In this document: positions 24,041 through 38,117 of the stretch, piece by piece
How positions within the stretch are numbered: position 1 is the stretch's first letter
How the letters are laid out: the number at the start of each line of letters is the position of its first letter
Assembly (NCBI RefSeq): GCF_014356525.2
Contig: NC_052506.1
Span: forward strand, 32,384,299-32,448,298
DNA from: Nilaparvata lugens
Taxonomy: Eukaryota; Arthropoda; Insecta; Hemiptera; Delphacidae
Direction: 5' to 3'
DNA length: 64,000 nt
Notes under the pieces: generated by a model
The model's database searches: none
What the model was told of the DNA's origin: nothing
The model's input: the letters and a program-made list of their open reading frames with translations, nothing else
Position numbers and translations under genes: made by a program

Positions 24041-24778
24041 TGTGGTTCATTTCAAGTTTCACTTATTGGTGAATATTGATTCCTGATTTATTTCAACTAT
24101 TCACTTATTATGTGAATATTTGATTGTGATTCTTTACGACATTTCTTTATTAGGAGAATACTTAATTTGATGAGCTTGTCACATTTCATTTATTAAGTGA
24201 ATATTGAATTGTGATTTAGTTCGGCGTTTTATTTATTAGAGTATAGTCAACTTTAAATCAGTTTGATGTTTTGTTTATAAAATGAAACACCGTTTGTAAA
24301 GTGAATATTTAATTGAGTGTTTCATTCTTTTCGATTTGATAAATTGACGGTATTAATGAAACATCGTTTAATGGGTTTCATTTTGAGTTACAGAATGGGT
24401 CACCATTTATAGTTTGGCATACCCATTTTGTTCTAACTGTGTTTGCAGTTTGATTAATTGCCAACATCTGAGTATTAATTGTATCTTGTTATTTGTAGCT
24501 TAACTACACTTTCGTTTCTACACAGGGTTTGTGAGATTTATTTATTTATTTGAGATCTTAAGTAGTTTTGTGATCAACTGATTTGATCTGAGTTTTGTTT
24601 GAATTCATTGATAGTGAAGTGAAGCTTTCTTGTACTTACAGTTACAGTTTGCAAACGTATTATTTTATACCTTACTTTGATTGTTATTATTCAACCCATT
24701 TTTGAAACAGTTAGTTTGCACTTAGACACTTGCCCACTAAATTGTTCTTTTACCTCCTCTCCTTCTCTTGTTTCATTG

Positions 24779-25355
24779 TAGCCTAATAGACCCCTCCCAT
24801 TCGAATTTATCCTCGCCTTGCACCACCAATTCCCTCTCATTTCGGTTGTGGATGAATAGACCGCTCCCGTTCGAGGCTTCCTTATCCTCTCGTTTCGGTT
24901 GTGGACGAATAGACCGCTCCAATTCGAGGCCTCCTTTTCCTCTCGTTTTGGTTGTGGACGAATAGACCACTCCCGTTCGAGGATTCCTTTTCCTCTCGTT
25001 TCGGTTGTGGACGAATAGACCGCTCCCGTTCAAGGATTCCTTTTCCTCTCGTTTCGGTTGTGGACGAATAGACCGCTCCCGCTCGAGGTTTCCTTTTTCT
25101 CTCGTTCGGTTGTGGACGAATAGACCGCTCCCATTCGAGGTCTCCTTTTCCTCTCGTTTCAGTTGTGGACGAATAGACCACTCCCGTTCGAGGATTCCTC
25201 TCGTTTCGGTTGTGGACGAATAGACCGCTCCCGCTCGAGGTTTCCTTTCTCTCTCGTTCCGGTTGTGGACAAATAGACCGCTCCCGTTCGAGGATTCCTT
25301 TTCCTCTCATTTCGGTTGTGGACGAATAGACCGCTCCCGTTCGTGGCTTCCTTTT
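24779..25355. repeat. 53-bp minisatellite, about 11 units
   Basis: The unit is built round GGTTGTGGACGAATAGACCG, then CTCCCGTTCGAGG and CCTTTTCCTCTCGTTTC. Unit starts are near 24844, 24897, 24950, 25003, 25056, 25108, 25161, 25205, 25258 and 25311, mostly 53 bp apart, with a degenerate first unit at 24779. Since 53 is not a multiple of 3, translation cycles through all three frames. Most frames lack stops on both strands, producing long repetitive open frames (up to 142 codons on the minus strand). I see no start context or splice evidence for a real protein. Confidence 0.9.
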
Positions 25356-26639
25356 TACATCAGTGCAAATACACCGTTACCAGCACAGACCTAAATTGGT
25401 CCATTCATGTTACTTCTTGTTATTCAGTTCAAGTCAGTGGTATTTATTGGTTAGAGTTGAGTCCCTCTCTTGAATAGCATATTGTCATTATTTTAGTCTG
25501 CTGGTTGTGGTTGAAAAGCCACTCCCAATTCCTGCTTTACTGATTCCCCAGAATAAGATTCAATTTCACAAAATAGCCACATTTCTGTGGCCGTAGTTTG
25601 ACATTGATGAGCACTTTGACCAAGAACTAGTTTTTTCCTTTGGTCCCCGAATAAGAGCTGAGTCAACTCCATACACACATACACAGACACATATTACTCA
25701 CCAGATCAATTAGTTCTGTAGACCCCTGGAGTGTATCCCAACACCCTAAACTATCTGGCACGTGGTTAAAACAGGTTGTCCTGAAACAAGCTGTGCTAAC
25801 CAATCAACCACGAATAATCGAATTACACAAGGGAAATTCCACCCTTACACAGGTCATGACACAATCCCGTGATGCATTGCAAAATCGCCATTTTATGCGG
25901 TCCTAGTTCACCAATTTTCAAATTTAGCAGCTGTTATCGTTATGGATTGAACAACATGATGTGTTATTTTGTAATATTGTTCAAGGAATATTGCTTGGCT
26001 TTGAATTATTGTAAAATAAATTGTTCCGACAGAATAATAATATTTAGATTCCATCTAGGAACTGAATTGTTGATTTTTGGATTCAATTGATCGGGAACTT
26101 GAAACTCTTTTTGGGATTGACCTCGCGTATTTCTGTCTTGTCCCAACAATGCCTTTTGAATCATAATCCTCGAGTTAAAAAACAATTTCAAATAATAAAT
26201 GAATGAATAATTTAAGCATTTCTTATTGAAATTTCATTATTAAAAATTGATAACCTGAATTATCTCAACTAGAATATTGTTTTTAAAATGCTCAATTTTG
26301 TTACGAGCAAATTGAATTGGATTGGATTTTCAAATGTACCGCCATAAAGACCCCATAAAATGGCCACTCCAAAAGGAACATGAGTGTCATGACCTGTATT
26401 TATAGACCTTCGAATGGAGCAAAGCGACTCCCCCTCTTCATATAATTGGCAGGGCCGAAAAATTAATTCTGAATATTCAAATATTATATAAAATAATAAA
26501 TTATATAATCATTGATATATAAAAATTATTATAAATATTCAAAATACCTCTAATATAAAGATAAACCTCCATTATTATAGAGCATAATGAATACCTATAA
26601 CATTCATTCAATGTAATTCTTGTAAGTCGTGCTCGTTAC
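25356..26639. other. intergenic, no gene seen
   Basis: No credible exon. Some stretches (25660-25860) are less AT-rich but have no coding continuity. Confidence 0.5.
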
Positions 26640-26702
26640 ACCTACAAGACACTTAAAGAAATACAAGACACTACAGGACGCCTACAAGACACTACAAGAC
26701 TA
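26640..26702. repeat. short tandem repeat CTACAAGACA
   Basis: About five imperfect copies of a CTACAAGACA(CTA) unit lie upstream of the LINE fragment. Confidence 0.7.
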
Positions 26703-26863
26703 TATGAATGAAAACATGGTTCTCCTACTGGTCAAGACTATTTTAATTCGATGGTGGGATTAACTAAGAAGAAGTATATCTATATTTTACTAAGGTTATT
26801 TTGCTTTTTGCTAATAACTAATTCTTGATCATAGTTTATTTTATTATTATCATTGTAAATTGA

Positions 26864-27254
26864 CAGGTTCCAGTACATATGCGGATTTATTAACAGAACT
26901 CTGAATAATAAAGCCCGAAAAGAGACGAAGCTCAAATTTTATAAAGTAATAGCCGTCCCTACACTTTTGTATGGCTCTGAAATCTTGATACCAAAGAGGA
27001 GGGAATGGAGCAGATTACAGGCAGCCGAAATGAGATTTTTAAGGTCAGTAAAGAGATGCACCAGAGAGGACAGGCTTTATAATATTGATATCCCTAGAAA
27101 GCTTAATGTGTTCTCTATACCTCAACGAGTTGACGAGAATCGACAACAGTGGAGAGAACACGTTGAGAGAATGGAAAACGGAAGAATCCCCAAAGCTGTC
27201 ATTGCTAACAAGCCAGAAGGGAGGAGAAGTATTGGCAGATCAAGAAAAATGTGA
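26864..27254 (+). pseudogene. 3' end of a non-LTR retrotransposon reverse transcriptase (fragment)
   Basis: One open frame runs from about DRFQYICGFINRTLNNKARK through KFYKVIAVPTLLYGSEILIP, RLQAAEMRFLRSVKRCTRED, WREHVERMENGRIPKAVI and GRRSIGRSRKM to a stop. This is the characteristic region C-terminal to the reverse transcriptase of many insect LINEs, including the LLYGSE, AEMRFLR, W.EHV.RM and GRR..GR.RK blocks. A stop lies just upstream (TGA at about 26861). No RT catalytic motif (YADD-type), endonuclease or start is present, so it is a 5'-truncated dead copy. The region to about 27365 may be the 3' UTR, with AATAAA at 27363. Confidence 0.85.
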
Positions 27255-27369
27255 GAGAATGTTTGATGACGGAACAGGTAACCCTGTAAGAAGACGACGA
27301 CGATTATTATTGTATATTATTTCGGCAATGGCACAAGTTGTTTATGTTTTCTTTTTGTGGAAATAAAGA

Positions 27370-28222
27370 GAATACAGTGAATAATAATATTCATTTGTAA
27401 ATGATAACAATGTCGATGAATTTACGAAAAAAATTATTGACTCTCATATATTTAGTAAAACAGATAAAAGTTATTCTAGAAGATCTGACAAGTATAGGGA
27501 TATGCTGTTGTCAGTCATATTTTTACGTGAATAGATTTTTAAACGATCTGTCTTTCTGGGATGATTGGAGAAAGAAGAAAAGAATTTGGAATAAATAACT
27601 ATGGTGAAGGAGGGTGGAAGGGTGGAGCGGATGTGATGGTGTCAGTATAAATAATCTGTTCTGAGGCTTTTGAAATTTCGCTGTTGTTTGTATTGCGGCT
27701 GTCTTGGCTGAAAGACTACTCTTTTGAAGATTTCGAATAAACTAAATAAACGGGACTTGATAGCCTTCATCTCTACGCCTAGAGACACAAACAAACGCGG
27801 AAATAATGCTCTAGTAGAAAGTGATATAGTGGTAGGGTGATCGAGTTGGAAAAAGAGAGACCTACTGAGTGAATAAAAAAGGAACACTCAACCTCGAAAA
27901 AGGAAGGGAGCTTCTCTCAACATCTTCCATAAAATTCGAACGAGCAATAAATTTTTACTTTTTGTGATAATGAGAGGATGTTTTTTTATGTAGACCTACA
28001 TTTTTTCCATAATGCGTCATGGACTTGGTATTTGCTTATAAGCATACTTCAATAAGACACAAATTAGTTCGCCCTATCATTTCCACTGACTGTCTTAATA
28101 AGGTGAATATCTCTATAGACTTGCATTAGTTTCCAAACAGAAAAGTGATTACGAAGACATTAGCCTTCAGAATCTCTTGGTCAAGCTGTCATCCATGGAA
28201 CACGGGAAGCAGCACTTATATC
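27370..28222. other. intergenic, no gene seen
   Basis: No exon with splice support. Open frames at 27401-27598 and 27642-27887 show no recognisable motif. Confidence 0.5.
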
Positions 28223-28976
28223 ATAATGATAGATAAGATCCAATGCGACCATTAATCCAACTCCTCTTCCTATAAGAATAAAATCTGGTGTGGCGCACTC
28301 ACAACTTTCCTTGCCGTTATGAAAATTCATCACCTGACGCTAGTGTTCACGCGCAACTCAAGTCTACTATTCAAAGATCCGAGTCAGCTGGTGACAGGAC
28401 AATAACGCTGGAGACACACGAAGTCTGCTATTTCCTGATAGTGAATGATTTTTAATAGAATCAACAGTTTGCAATTGAAATTCGAATTTCTCGTATTTCG
28501 AGCTTACTTTAAATTTTAGGTGAAAATGTTACCTACTGAACATTAATTGTAGAGATTTTCATGCTCAATCTTTTCCACTTGAAACTTTTTGTTCAAATTG
28601 TATCTGGAGCCTGATAATTGGGAATCTAAAATCAAACTTTGCATAGATGGGGCGGAGCTCCTGGAATTTTTACAGATATGGGACTTGTGGCAGTTGATAG
28701 AACAATGACTATTTAAGGTATAAATTTGATCAAAATCGTTGGAGCCATTTTCGAGAAAATCGCGAAAAACCTTGTTTTAGACTAAATTTTCTCCATTTTA
28801 GCCGCCATCTCGAATTGCATTTGATCGAAATTGTTCGTGTCGGATCCTTATATTGTAAGAACCTTACGTTCCAAATTTCAAGTCATTCCGTTAAGTGGGA
28901 GATGAGATATCATGTACACAGACGCACATACACTCATACACACACACACACACACACACAACACACACACACACAC

Positions 28977-29012
<36 letters not shown>

Positions 29013-29131
29013 AGAACCACTTTTTTGGACTCAGGGGACCTTGAAACGTATAGAAATTTAGAAATTGGGGTACCTTAATTTTTTTCGGAAAGAAATACTT
29101 TCCTTACCTATGTTGATAGGGCAAGGAAAGT
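28223..29131 (+). repeat. repeat family C, copy 1 (5'-truncated), with CA microsatellite
   Basis: The unit runs from about AATCTGGTGTGGCGCACTCA to a terminal hairpin ACTTTCCTTACCTAT..ATAGGGCAAGGAAAGT (29096-29131), with a CA tract at 28937-29011. Its left junction (GATCCAATGCGACC...) is the same as that of copy 3 at 30476, but the part after about 28690 matches copies 2 and 4 better than copy 3. Confidence 0.85.
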
Positions 29132-29311
29132 AATAATCCAATGAAAAAATAATATATTTCTAAATGCTAGAACTCATGCAGATTAGCCATGTTTTATTTT
29201 CTTTTACTTTTACATTTTTTCAACCATTATAATTCAATCCAGTAGGCCTAAATATATTTGAATAAATCAATAGTTTGCTTTTCATGTGTGAAAATCTGAG
29301 GTGAATTTTGA
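29132..29311. repeat. inter-unit spacer of family C array
   Basis: The same about 180-bp spacer follows copies 1, 3 and 4 (29132, 31408, 32710). So the array arose by duplicating a unit plus its flank, not by separate insertions. Confidence 0.75.
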
Positions 29312-30375
29312 CAATTTGTTTTTTGAATAACTCAGAAACCATTGGTTTTACAAAAATTTACAAGATTAACATAAATTCAATTACCTATCGATCGGATCGC
29401 CATATTGGTTCATCTTTAAACTCGGTTCAATTGATAGGTAATTATATTACAAAAAAAAAAGTTATTTCTATAAATGTTTTTAAAACCACGATTTCGAGTT
29501 ATTTAAGAAACAACATTTTAAATGGACTTCATTTTGTTTTATGTATTTCAAAATTATCATAATTTTTTGAAGCTGTCCTAGTTGTTTTTAGAAATGATTG
29601 TGCAGAGTTTCATATGTTCAACATTATTTAGAAAAAAATCTGGTGTGCGCACTCACACAACTTTCCTTGCCATTATGAAAATTGAGAATCGCGCATCTCA
29701 ACTAATATCAAAGATTTGAGCAAGCTGGTGACCAGGACAATAACGCTGGAGACCCACGAAGTCTGCTTATTTCCTGATAGTGAATGATTTTAATAGAATC
29801 AACAGTTTGCAATTGAAATTCGTATTTCGAGCTTACTTTAAATTTTAGGTGAAAATGTTACCTACTGAACATAATTGTAGAGATTTTCATGCTCATCTTT
29901 TCCACTTGAAACTTTTGTTCAAATTGTATCTGGAGCCTGATAATTGGGAATCTAAAATCAAACTTTGCATAGATGGGGCGGAGCTCCTGAAATTTTTACA
30001 GATATGGGACTTGTGGCAGTGATAGAACAATGACTATTTAAGGTATAAATTTGATCAAAATCGTTGGAGCCATTTTCGAGAAAATCACGAAAAACCTTGT
30101 TTTAGACTAAATTTCCTCCATTTTAGCCGCCATCTCGAATTGCATTTGATCGAAATTGTTCGTGTCGGATCCTTATATTGTAAGCACCTTAATTCCAAAT
30201 TTAAAGTCATTCCGTAATTGGGAGATGAGATATCGTGTACACAACAGACCACATACACTACTACACACACACACACACACACACACCCCACCAGAAACCA
30301 CGTTTTTTGACTCAGGGGACCTTGAAACGTATAGAAATTTAGAAATTGGGGTACCTTAATTTTTTTCGGAAAGAA
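29312..30375 (+). repeat. repeat family C, copy 2 (runs into the gap)
   Basis: Full 5' end, beginning at TTTTTTGAATAACTCAGAAA, with a CA tract at 30263-30287. It has many single-base deletions relative to copy 4 and is cut by the N run. The open frames around the N run are artefacts. Confidence 0.85.
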
Positions 30376-30475
30376 NNNNNNNNNNNNNNNNNNNNNNNNN
30401 NNNNNNNNNNNNNNNNNNNNNNNNNNNNNNNNNNNNNNNNNNNNNNNNNNNNNNNNNNNNNNNNNNNNNNNNNNN
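30376..30475. other. assembly gap, 100 N
   Basis: Exactly 100 N, a conventional placeholder for a gap of unknown size, inside the repeat array. Confidence 0.99.
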
Positions 30476-31407
<932 letters not shown>

Positions 31408-31589
31408 ATAAATCCAATGAAATAAAATAATATATTTCTAAATTGCATAGAACTCATGCAGATTAGCCATGTTTTATTTCTTTTACATTTTTTCAACCAT
31501 TATAATTCAATCCAGTAGGCCTAAATATATTTGAATAAATCAATAGTTTGCTTTTCATGTGTGAAAATCTGAGGTGAATTTTGACAATT
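31408..31589. repeat. inter-unit spacer of family C array
   Basis: About 180 bp, near-identical to 32710-32889 and, apart from small indels, to 29132-29311. Confidence 0.8.
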
Positions 31590-32553
31590 TTGTTTTTTGA
31601 ATAACTCAGAAACCATTGGTTTTACAAAAATTTACAAGATTAACAGTAAATTCAATTACCTATCGATCGGATCGCCATATTGGTTCAATCTTTAAAACTC
31701 AGGTTCCAATTGATAGGTAATTATATTTACTAAAAAAAAAAGTTATTTCTATAAATGTTTTGTAAAACCAACGATTTCTGAGTTATTTAAGAAACAACAT
31801 TTTAAATGGACTTCATTTTGTTTTATGTATTTCAAAAATTATCATAATTTTTTGAAGCTTTGTCTAGTTGTTATAAATGATTGTGCAGAGTTTCATATGT
31901 TCAACCATTATTTAGAAAAAAATCTGGTGTGGCGCACTCACACAACTTTCCTTGCCATTATGAAAATTGAGAATCGCGCATCTCAAGTCTACTATTCAAA
32001 GATTTGAGCAAGCTGGTGACAGGACAATAACGCTGGAGACACACGAAGTCTGCTATTTCCTGATAGTGAATGATTTTTAATAGAATCAACAGTTTGCAAT
32101 TGAAATTCGTATTTCGAGCTTACTTTAAATTTTAGGTGAAAATGTTACCTACTGAACATTAATTGTAGAGATTTTCATGCTCAATCTTTTCCACTTGAAA
32201 CTTTTTGTTCAAATTGTATCTGGAGCCTGATAATTGGGAATCTAAAATCAAACTTTGCATAGATGGGGCGGAGCTCCTGAAATTTTTACAGATATGGGAC
32301 TTGTGGCAGTTGATAGAACAATGACTATTTAAGGTATAAATTTGATCAAAATCGTTGGAGCCATTTTCGAGAAAATCACGAAAAACCTTGTTTTAGACTA
32401 AATTTTCTCCATTTTAGCCGCCATCTCGAATTGCATTTGATCGAAATTGTTCGTGTCGGATCCTTATATTGTAAGCACCTTAAGTTCCAAATTTAAAGTC
32501 ATTCCGTTAATTGGGAGATGAGATATCGTGTACACAACAGACGCACATACACT

Positions 32554-32589
<36 letters not shown>

Positions 32590-32709
32590 AGAAACCACTT
32601 TTTTGGACTCAGGGGACCTTGAAACGTATAGAAATTTAGAAATTGGGGTACCTTAATTTTTTTCGGAAAGAAATACTTTCCTTACCTATGTTGATAGGGC
32701 AAGGAAAGT
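31590..32709 (+). repeat. repeat family C, copy 4 (full length)
   Basis: Runs from TTTTTTGAATAACTCAGAAA to the terminal hairpin at 32673-32709; CA tract 32556-32589. This is the cleanest full-length unit at about 1.12 kb. There is no protein-coding frame apart from short shadows. Confidence 0.85.
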
Positions 32710-32889
32710 AATAAATCCAATGAAATAAAATAATATATTTCTAAATTGCATAGAACTCATGCAGATTAGCCATGTTTTATTTCTTTTACATTTTTTCAAC
32801 CATTATAATTCAATCCAGTAGGCCTAAATATATTTGAATAAATCAATAGTTTGCTTTTCATGTGTGAAAATCTGAGGTGAATTTTGACA
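32710..32889. repeat. last spacer of family C array
   Basis: Spacer homology ends abruptly at TTTTGACA, followed by unique sequence (TAGCCCTAG...). This marks the right edge of the array. Confidence 0.75.
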
Positions 32890-35737
32890 TAGCCCTAGTT
32901 TGAACTTCTTATTGAGATAAGATTTTTGGACTGTAAGAAAGCTAAGGATCTAAGTGTATTTTTTTCATTCCTTAACACTGTAGGCCACTTGTGAATAGAT
33001 GATTGAATTCGCCTGGGAATCTTATAAATTAATTTTAATTAACTGATTCATCAGCATTACTTTCAATTTCTGTTTTATAATCAGTGGGTTTGACAATAGA
33101 TAGTATACAGCTACTCCAAAATATCACTAACATTTCCTAAAATTTATGATTTTCCATTCTTGTAAAAAAATAAACCATAACAATTCAAATTTGTCATGTA
33201 GGCTCAACTGAGGAAATGTGGGTGTTAGAAGGGTTTTGAAAATATGCCTGCAACTTACGTCCAAAATTCATTTCTTTCAAAATTATTAGTTGCTCATACT
33301 ATTGAATATTTTCAGTCCTCAAGAGCAAACTAGCTGGAAAAAATTGAAATCAAATACACACATCGAAAATTAAAGGAGTTTTTTATGGGTGGCGTAATGT
33401 ATGCATACTATCGTATTTTTAAAACTTTTCAATAAATTTTCATCTCAACTTTTCAAATATGATGATATTGGATTTCTGAACTATTTTTCTCTTGCTAATC
33501 AGTTCAAGAAGTTGAGTCTGTATGATGGAGTGACGCAGTTTTTTCATGACACTATAAACTCAAATAAATTTCAAGTCTAAACTACTACATAACGGAGTCT
33601 TGAAATATAACAGAATTTGAAGATCAATATCCTGGCAAACTTGTATAATTGGAGGAGATTCCAGTTGATACGATTGAAAGGGAGAGGAAGCCCCTTTTTG
33701 AATAGCCCATGAATTGTCGTTTACAGTACGCTATTATGACAGGAAGGCGACGTCTAGAAGAAAATTTCTGGCACTGCTTCAAGAGATGGGACAGCGGAGC
33801 TCGAAGAAGAAAGAAGCTATAATGTCTCTTAACTAGGATGGTAAAATGATGTGACGTTTAAGGGGCATTGATTTTTTGCTGGTTTTCACCTCCGGACAGC
33901 AGAGAAAGAAGGAAAGTGAATTACTGCTTGAGCAGTGAGGAGCGAGACGGAAATAAACCGGATGACAAGAAACAAATGTCCGCATTTATTGAGAACAGAT
34001 CTGCCCGCCGCCTCCTAACTAACTCCTTCTTTTATAATGCATCTTGACTTGTTTCTTATTTATAGCCGGTCCTCTCAGTAAATTAAACACCGTTCATTAT
34101 TCTGGACGCGCAATCGGTATAATAATGTGAGTTGCAGCACTGAACTATGTGGTAGGTACTACGGTTGCGCACTATGCCACCGTTCGGAGTTTGGAATTTT
34201 ATACCATGCTATTGCAGACGGCCCACATCTACGAAGCATGGAGATGATAACAAATATCATACGGATAGACTCGAACAACTTTAATTATTCTATTGTACAT
34301 TCAGGCGAGACCATAATTGGTGACTTGGGGCGATTGGCACCCCTGGTACAATTCAAGGCACACATAAACTATTTGTAAAACCGCCGGATGTCCGAATACA
34401 TGTTTGAAATGACGCCCCAATTAGGTGATTTTTGTTTGAATTCGGTTGTTGACATTACTCAAACAAACTGAATCACTGAAACTCAGAGCGTGGATCAAAA
34501 TGCTGTGAAATGATAAATTAAAATTGAATTAGTAAACTGTAATGAAGCTGGAAATTCATTACAGAAAAGAAAATGAGAAACGAGCCTCTCTTCAGAATAG
34601 CGTGACGTTTCCTTCGAGCGTGGTGTTTCCTACCAACTAAAGTTCAATCGTGGACTTTTCTACGAAGAACTGCTACCTGTATTCAACTTGTATCTGTTAC
34701 TGTTATATTATGTCCAGTAAAATTGTAATTTTTGTATGGACTCTTCTTACAACTAACTAAGGGTGACATATCTTACAAACAATGTATCATTTTCTAAATT
34801 AATGTTCTGTTACCTTTAAGACCAGTATAACTTATATTTTAAGAAATGGACCGGTTGTTATGTTATGAAAATAAAAATAATGAAAATCAATACCAGCATG
34901 GCTAATATTGAAATCAATACGGATTAGAATACGTATACAGAATGATCTAAAAATAATTATGGACTTCCCAACCGACTCTCTCTCACTCCCACCCATAGAT
35001 GCAAAATGCAGAAATAAGATTTATACACATATTAGACAAATAATAGTAAAATCCTCGTTTCGATTACCACAGCCACAGATTCAGCGCTGCAACATGACGA
35101 GATCGAACGGGAACTCGTAATATAATGGGAACGATCTATAGCATTTCAACTCGGATGTTGCGGTCTCCTATCTTTTTCTCTCTGATTCCAACTTTCTTAT
35201 AGGTAAGCATAGAAAGATTCTAATTTCATATTTAGATCCAGCACCCCCAAATACTTCATGGTGTAAGTCAGATTTACGAAAATACCCAAAAACGAGGGAG
35301 TTTTGGTTTCTTTTATGAATATTTTTATAGTGCGAAAGGTCATTAGAGCTTTATTGTAAGTTGACGTATACGATGTCATTGCACCCACTTTCATGCAGTT
35401 TGCGCCGAAATGGGAACAATAGGTGGAAAGTTGTAAAAATCACTTTACGTGCTGGCACAACTCGTCGTGTTGTTATGATATTGCAAATTGTCAATCCGAT
35501 GAAATTCACGATATATTTCTTGACAAATAAAATTATGTAAATTTCAAAGTCTATGCCAACCCATAATAATATAAAAAACGTCATTTTGAGTACCACACGT
35601 TGTATTCATTTTATATTATTCTCATTGACAAATTCTCTATAATTGCAAGAAGTGAAATGTTCCAGGGTTATACAAATCTTCATAGCCTACCAATGGAAAG
35701 TACTAAAGTTTATTTCACAATAAATACTTTAGACCAA
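32890..35737. other. intergenic, no gene seen
   Basis: No credible exon. The 83-codon frame at 34127-34378 and the 115-codon frame at 35600-35947 have no recognisable domain or splice context. Confidence 0.5.
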
Positions 35738-35884
35738 GCAGCCAGGATGCATAGCCAGGCAACCATATTACACAGTCAGCCGGGAAGGCAGTCGCTCACT
35801 ACATCACCGGGTACTTTTTTCAGACTAGAGCACCCTGGTTGTCCTGGCTGCCTGGTTGGCTGCGTGTCCTGGCTGCCTAGTCTA
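35738..35884. repeat. imperfect inverted repeat, MITE-like
   Basis: GACCAAGCAGCCAGGATGC at the left is matched inversely by TCCTGGCTGCCTAGTCT at the right. Inner GCCAGGCAACCA pairs with TGGCTGCCTGG. The loop is about 75 bp. Confidence 0.6.
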
Positions 35885-36321
35885 ATAGGGGTCCAATGTT
35901 TTCATTATGGAAATAAACTTTGGAATTTCTGTTTTCCATTGGTTTGAAGATTATCAATTTCAAATAAGTACTTTGGTTATTATGCATTTTTAAAATCAAA
36001 TTAATCTATTTTAGTAACTCTGTATTCAAGATGAATAAAAAATTAAAAATTAAGGCAACGAGCGATCTGAATCAAATTCTTGTTCAATTCTATAAAACAC
36101 TTCATGTGGATACATTTGGTGAGAAAATAAATTTTGGAAATGAAGTAGAAAAAATAAAATGTTCAGAGCTAGCCGGGTGAGGCAGGACTTTATATACCGG
36201 GCAGGACTGATTGTTTCTGCGGCAGGTTTTTGTCTCCATTGGTACATCAGCTGTGATAGTGCTAAAAATTTGCACTGGTTTTTTTTATTAGTTCAGTAGG
36301 AATCCCATTCCAGTAGAAAAC

Positions 36322-37114
36322 ATGGAAAACATTGTTCGCGTTTATTATGAGAACAATGAATCAGTGATCGCTACACAACGTACTTTTCGAAAACAGTTCA
36401 ACATTCCACGTAACAACGCCGTTCCTACTGCAAATATAATTCGGTCGTAGATTCGACAGTGATTGGAGGAAGCTGGAATCACACTGAAAACAAATACACA
36501 TTGTAGTCGCAAATCCATTAGAACTCTAGAAAATGTGCAGAGGATGAGAACAACACTCACCGGAACACTCTGCTCGTTGAAGAAGAAGAAGAAGAAGAAG
36601 AAGAAGAAGAAGAAAAAAGAAGACTCTAATTATTCATGAAAGACCTCAACATTCTCCTCAAGTGGCAGTGTGGTGTGCCATATCACAATTTGGCGTGGTT
36701 GGCCCATACTTTTTTGAGGAGGAAGACTGACCGTGACAGTGAATTCCCAACGTTGTGTTTCAATGCTGAGAAATTTTCTGCAACCCAAATTAGACGAGAT
36801 TGTTGAAGAACATGGGCTGGCGAATTCGTGATTCCAACAAGATGGAGCTACTGCTCACTTAGCTCGAGTTTCACTAGACTGGGTGGCCTGCGCGGCTACC
36901 AGATCTGAGCATTTGCGACTTTTTCCTCTGGGGATATCTGAAGGAAAAGGTTTTCAACTTTTTAGCCCTCACACTTGAGCAATGTTGGGGATTGTTAGAG
37001 GAGAGAATGCTATACCCCGCGATATGTGTGCAAGAGCTGCTCAAAACTTTAGAGATTGCCTTGAACATTGATGCTGACGGCCGCCATCTTCAGAACATTA
37101 TTTTCAAAACCTGA
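36322..37114 (+). pseudogene. mariner/Tc1 (IS630-type) transposase pseudogene
   Basis: Reading across frames gives an N-terminal helix-turn-helix portion (RTFRKQFNIPRNNAVPTANI, then an in-frame TAG where related proteins usually have Trp). Next come VWCAISQFGVVGPYFFEEED, SMLRNFLQPKLDEIVEEHGL, FQQDGATAHLARVSLDW and LSICDFFLWGYLKEKVF, ending ADGRHLQNIIFKT and TGA. QQDGATAH and CDFFLWGYLK carry the second and third acids of the DDE/D site. Several stops, frameshifts and a GAA-repeat expansion (36579-36622) interrupt it, so no active enzyme is encoded. Confidence 0.85.
36579..36622. repeat. GAA trinucleotide microsatellite
   Basis: About 12 copies of GAA/AGA inside the dead transposase; an expansion within the pseudogene. 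Confidence 0.9.
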
Positions 37115-37196
37115 TTAATATGAAATGGTGAATTTAGCCAATTTATAAAATAGAAGCATGTTTTTATTATCTGTCCTGAGTTATTTTTTAGTGCAC

Positions 37197-38117
37197 CTTG
37201 GAACTGCTTAATCGTTACTGCCGCATTTTGTATATTCCGTCTATTTACTTTTATCAAAATCAATTCAATTCAAAGCAGCTTCACCAAAATTCAAATAAAC
37301 GACAGTACTCTTTTAGAATTGAAAAAGTACTATTCTATTAGAATTACGGTGAACATTTATTCAAATAATTTGAATGTAAAAGACCTGTTATTAATGTTAT
37401 AACAGGGATACAAAATTCTATCGCTACTCCGCTACCGCTACAGTGTATTACAGTAAATTTCAGTAAATAGATTCTACCCTGCTCCAAAATTGTTTATTGG
37501 TGAATAACCAGACTTAATGGAGACATTTATTACGTTTTCAGGCTTAACATACCATAACACACATTTCGAATGAAGGCGTGAATAGAGAAATGGTGGCTTT
37601 TAGACGAAAAATATGACTTCCAATAATATTCTCTATTCTGGTTTGGTAGGAAGCTCATTGAAATAGGAGAGGGGACCACCCGCTAATTCTTTTTTATTTT
37701 AAGAAGTTGGAGATTAATCCCACGAAATCATGGTTCGCATAAAACTCTCATTTAGACGAGAGTATAGAATATTGTACTGTAATATTCTATTTTCTGGACA
37801 AACAAAATTCTAATAGCCACTAATTTTGAAGCGAAGTCAATGTTTATAGCCTGCTTCGATCAATGAGAGCCTCAATGTTAAATCAGCCGATTACTTCCAG
37901 TTTTATCCTCAAGTGAATTCAAAGGGGAATTAATTAATTCTTCGAATTCTTATTCTTTTAAGTTATAAGTTTCTGTATAACAGTGCATTCTCATTCCAAT
38001 TAGAGTTGTGGTAGTGGAAAAAGGTCGTTTGGGGAATTAATTCCGAACACGTAAATTGTATGTACAATGATTCTGGAGTATTGGACAGCTAAAATACATA
38101 AAGTTGATCTTCTAGCC
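37197..38117. other. intergenic, no gene seen
   Basis: AT-rich, no exon or clear repeat identified. Confidence 0.5.

Larger units (their letters stand above)
36270..37196 (+). mobile_element. decayed mariner-type DNA transposon with TIRs
   Basis: The ends TGCACTGGTTTTTTTTATTA (36271) and, inverted, TGCACTAAAAAATAACTCAG (37195-37176) form degenerate terminal inverted repeats. They flank a broken transposase reading frame (36322-37114). Length about 927 bp, shorter than an intact mariner. Confidence 0.75.

Noticed and set aside
34127..34378. 83-codon Cys-containing open frame as a gene
   Set aside because: No recognisable domain, no splice or start context, and length is within chance expectation.
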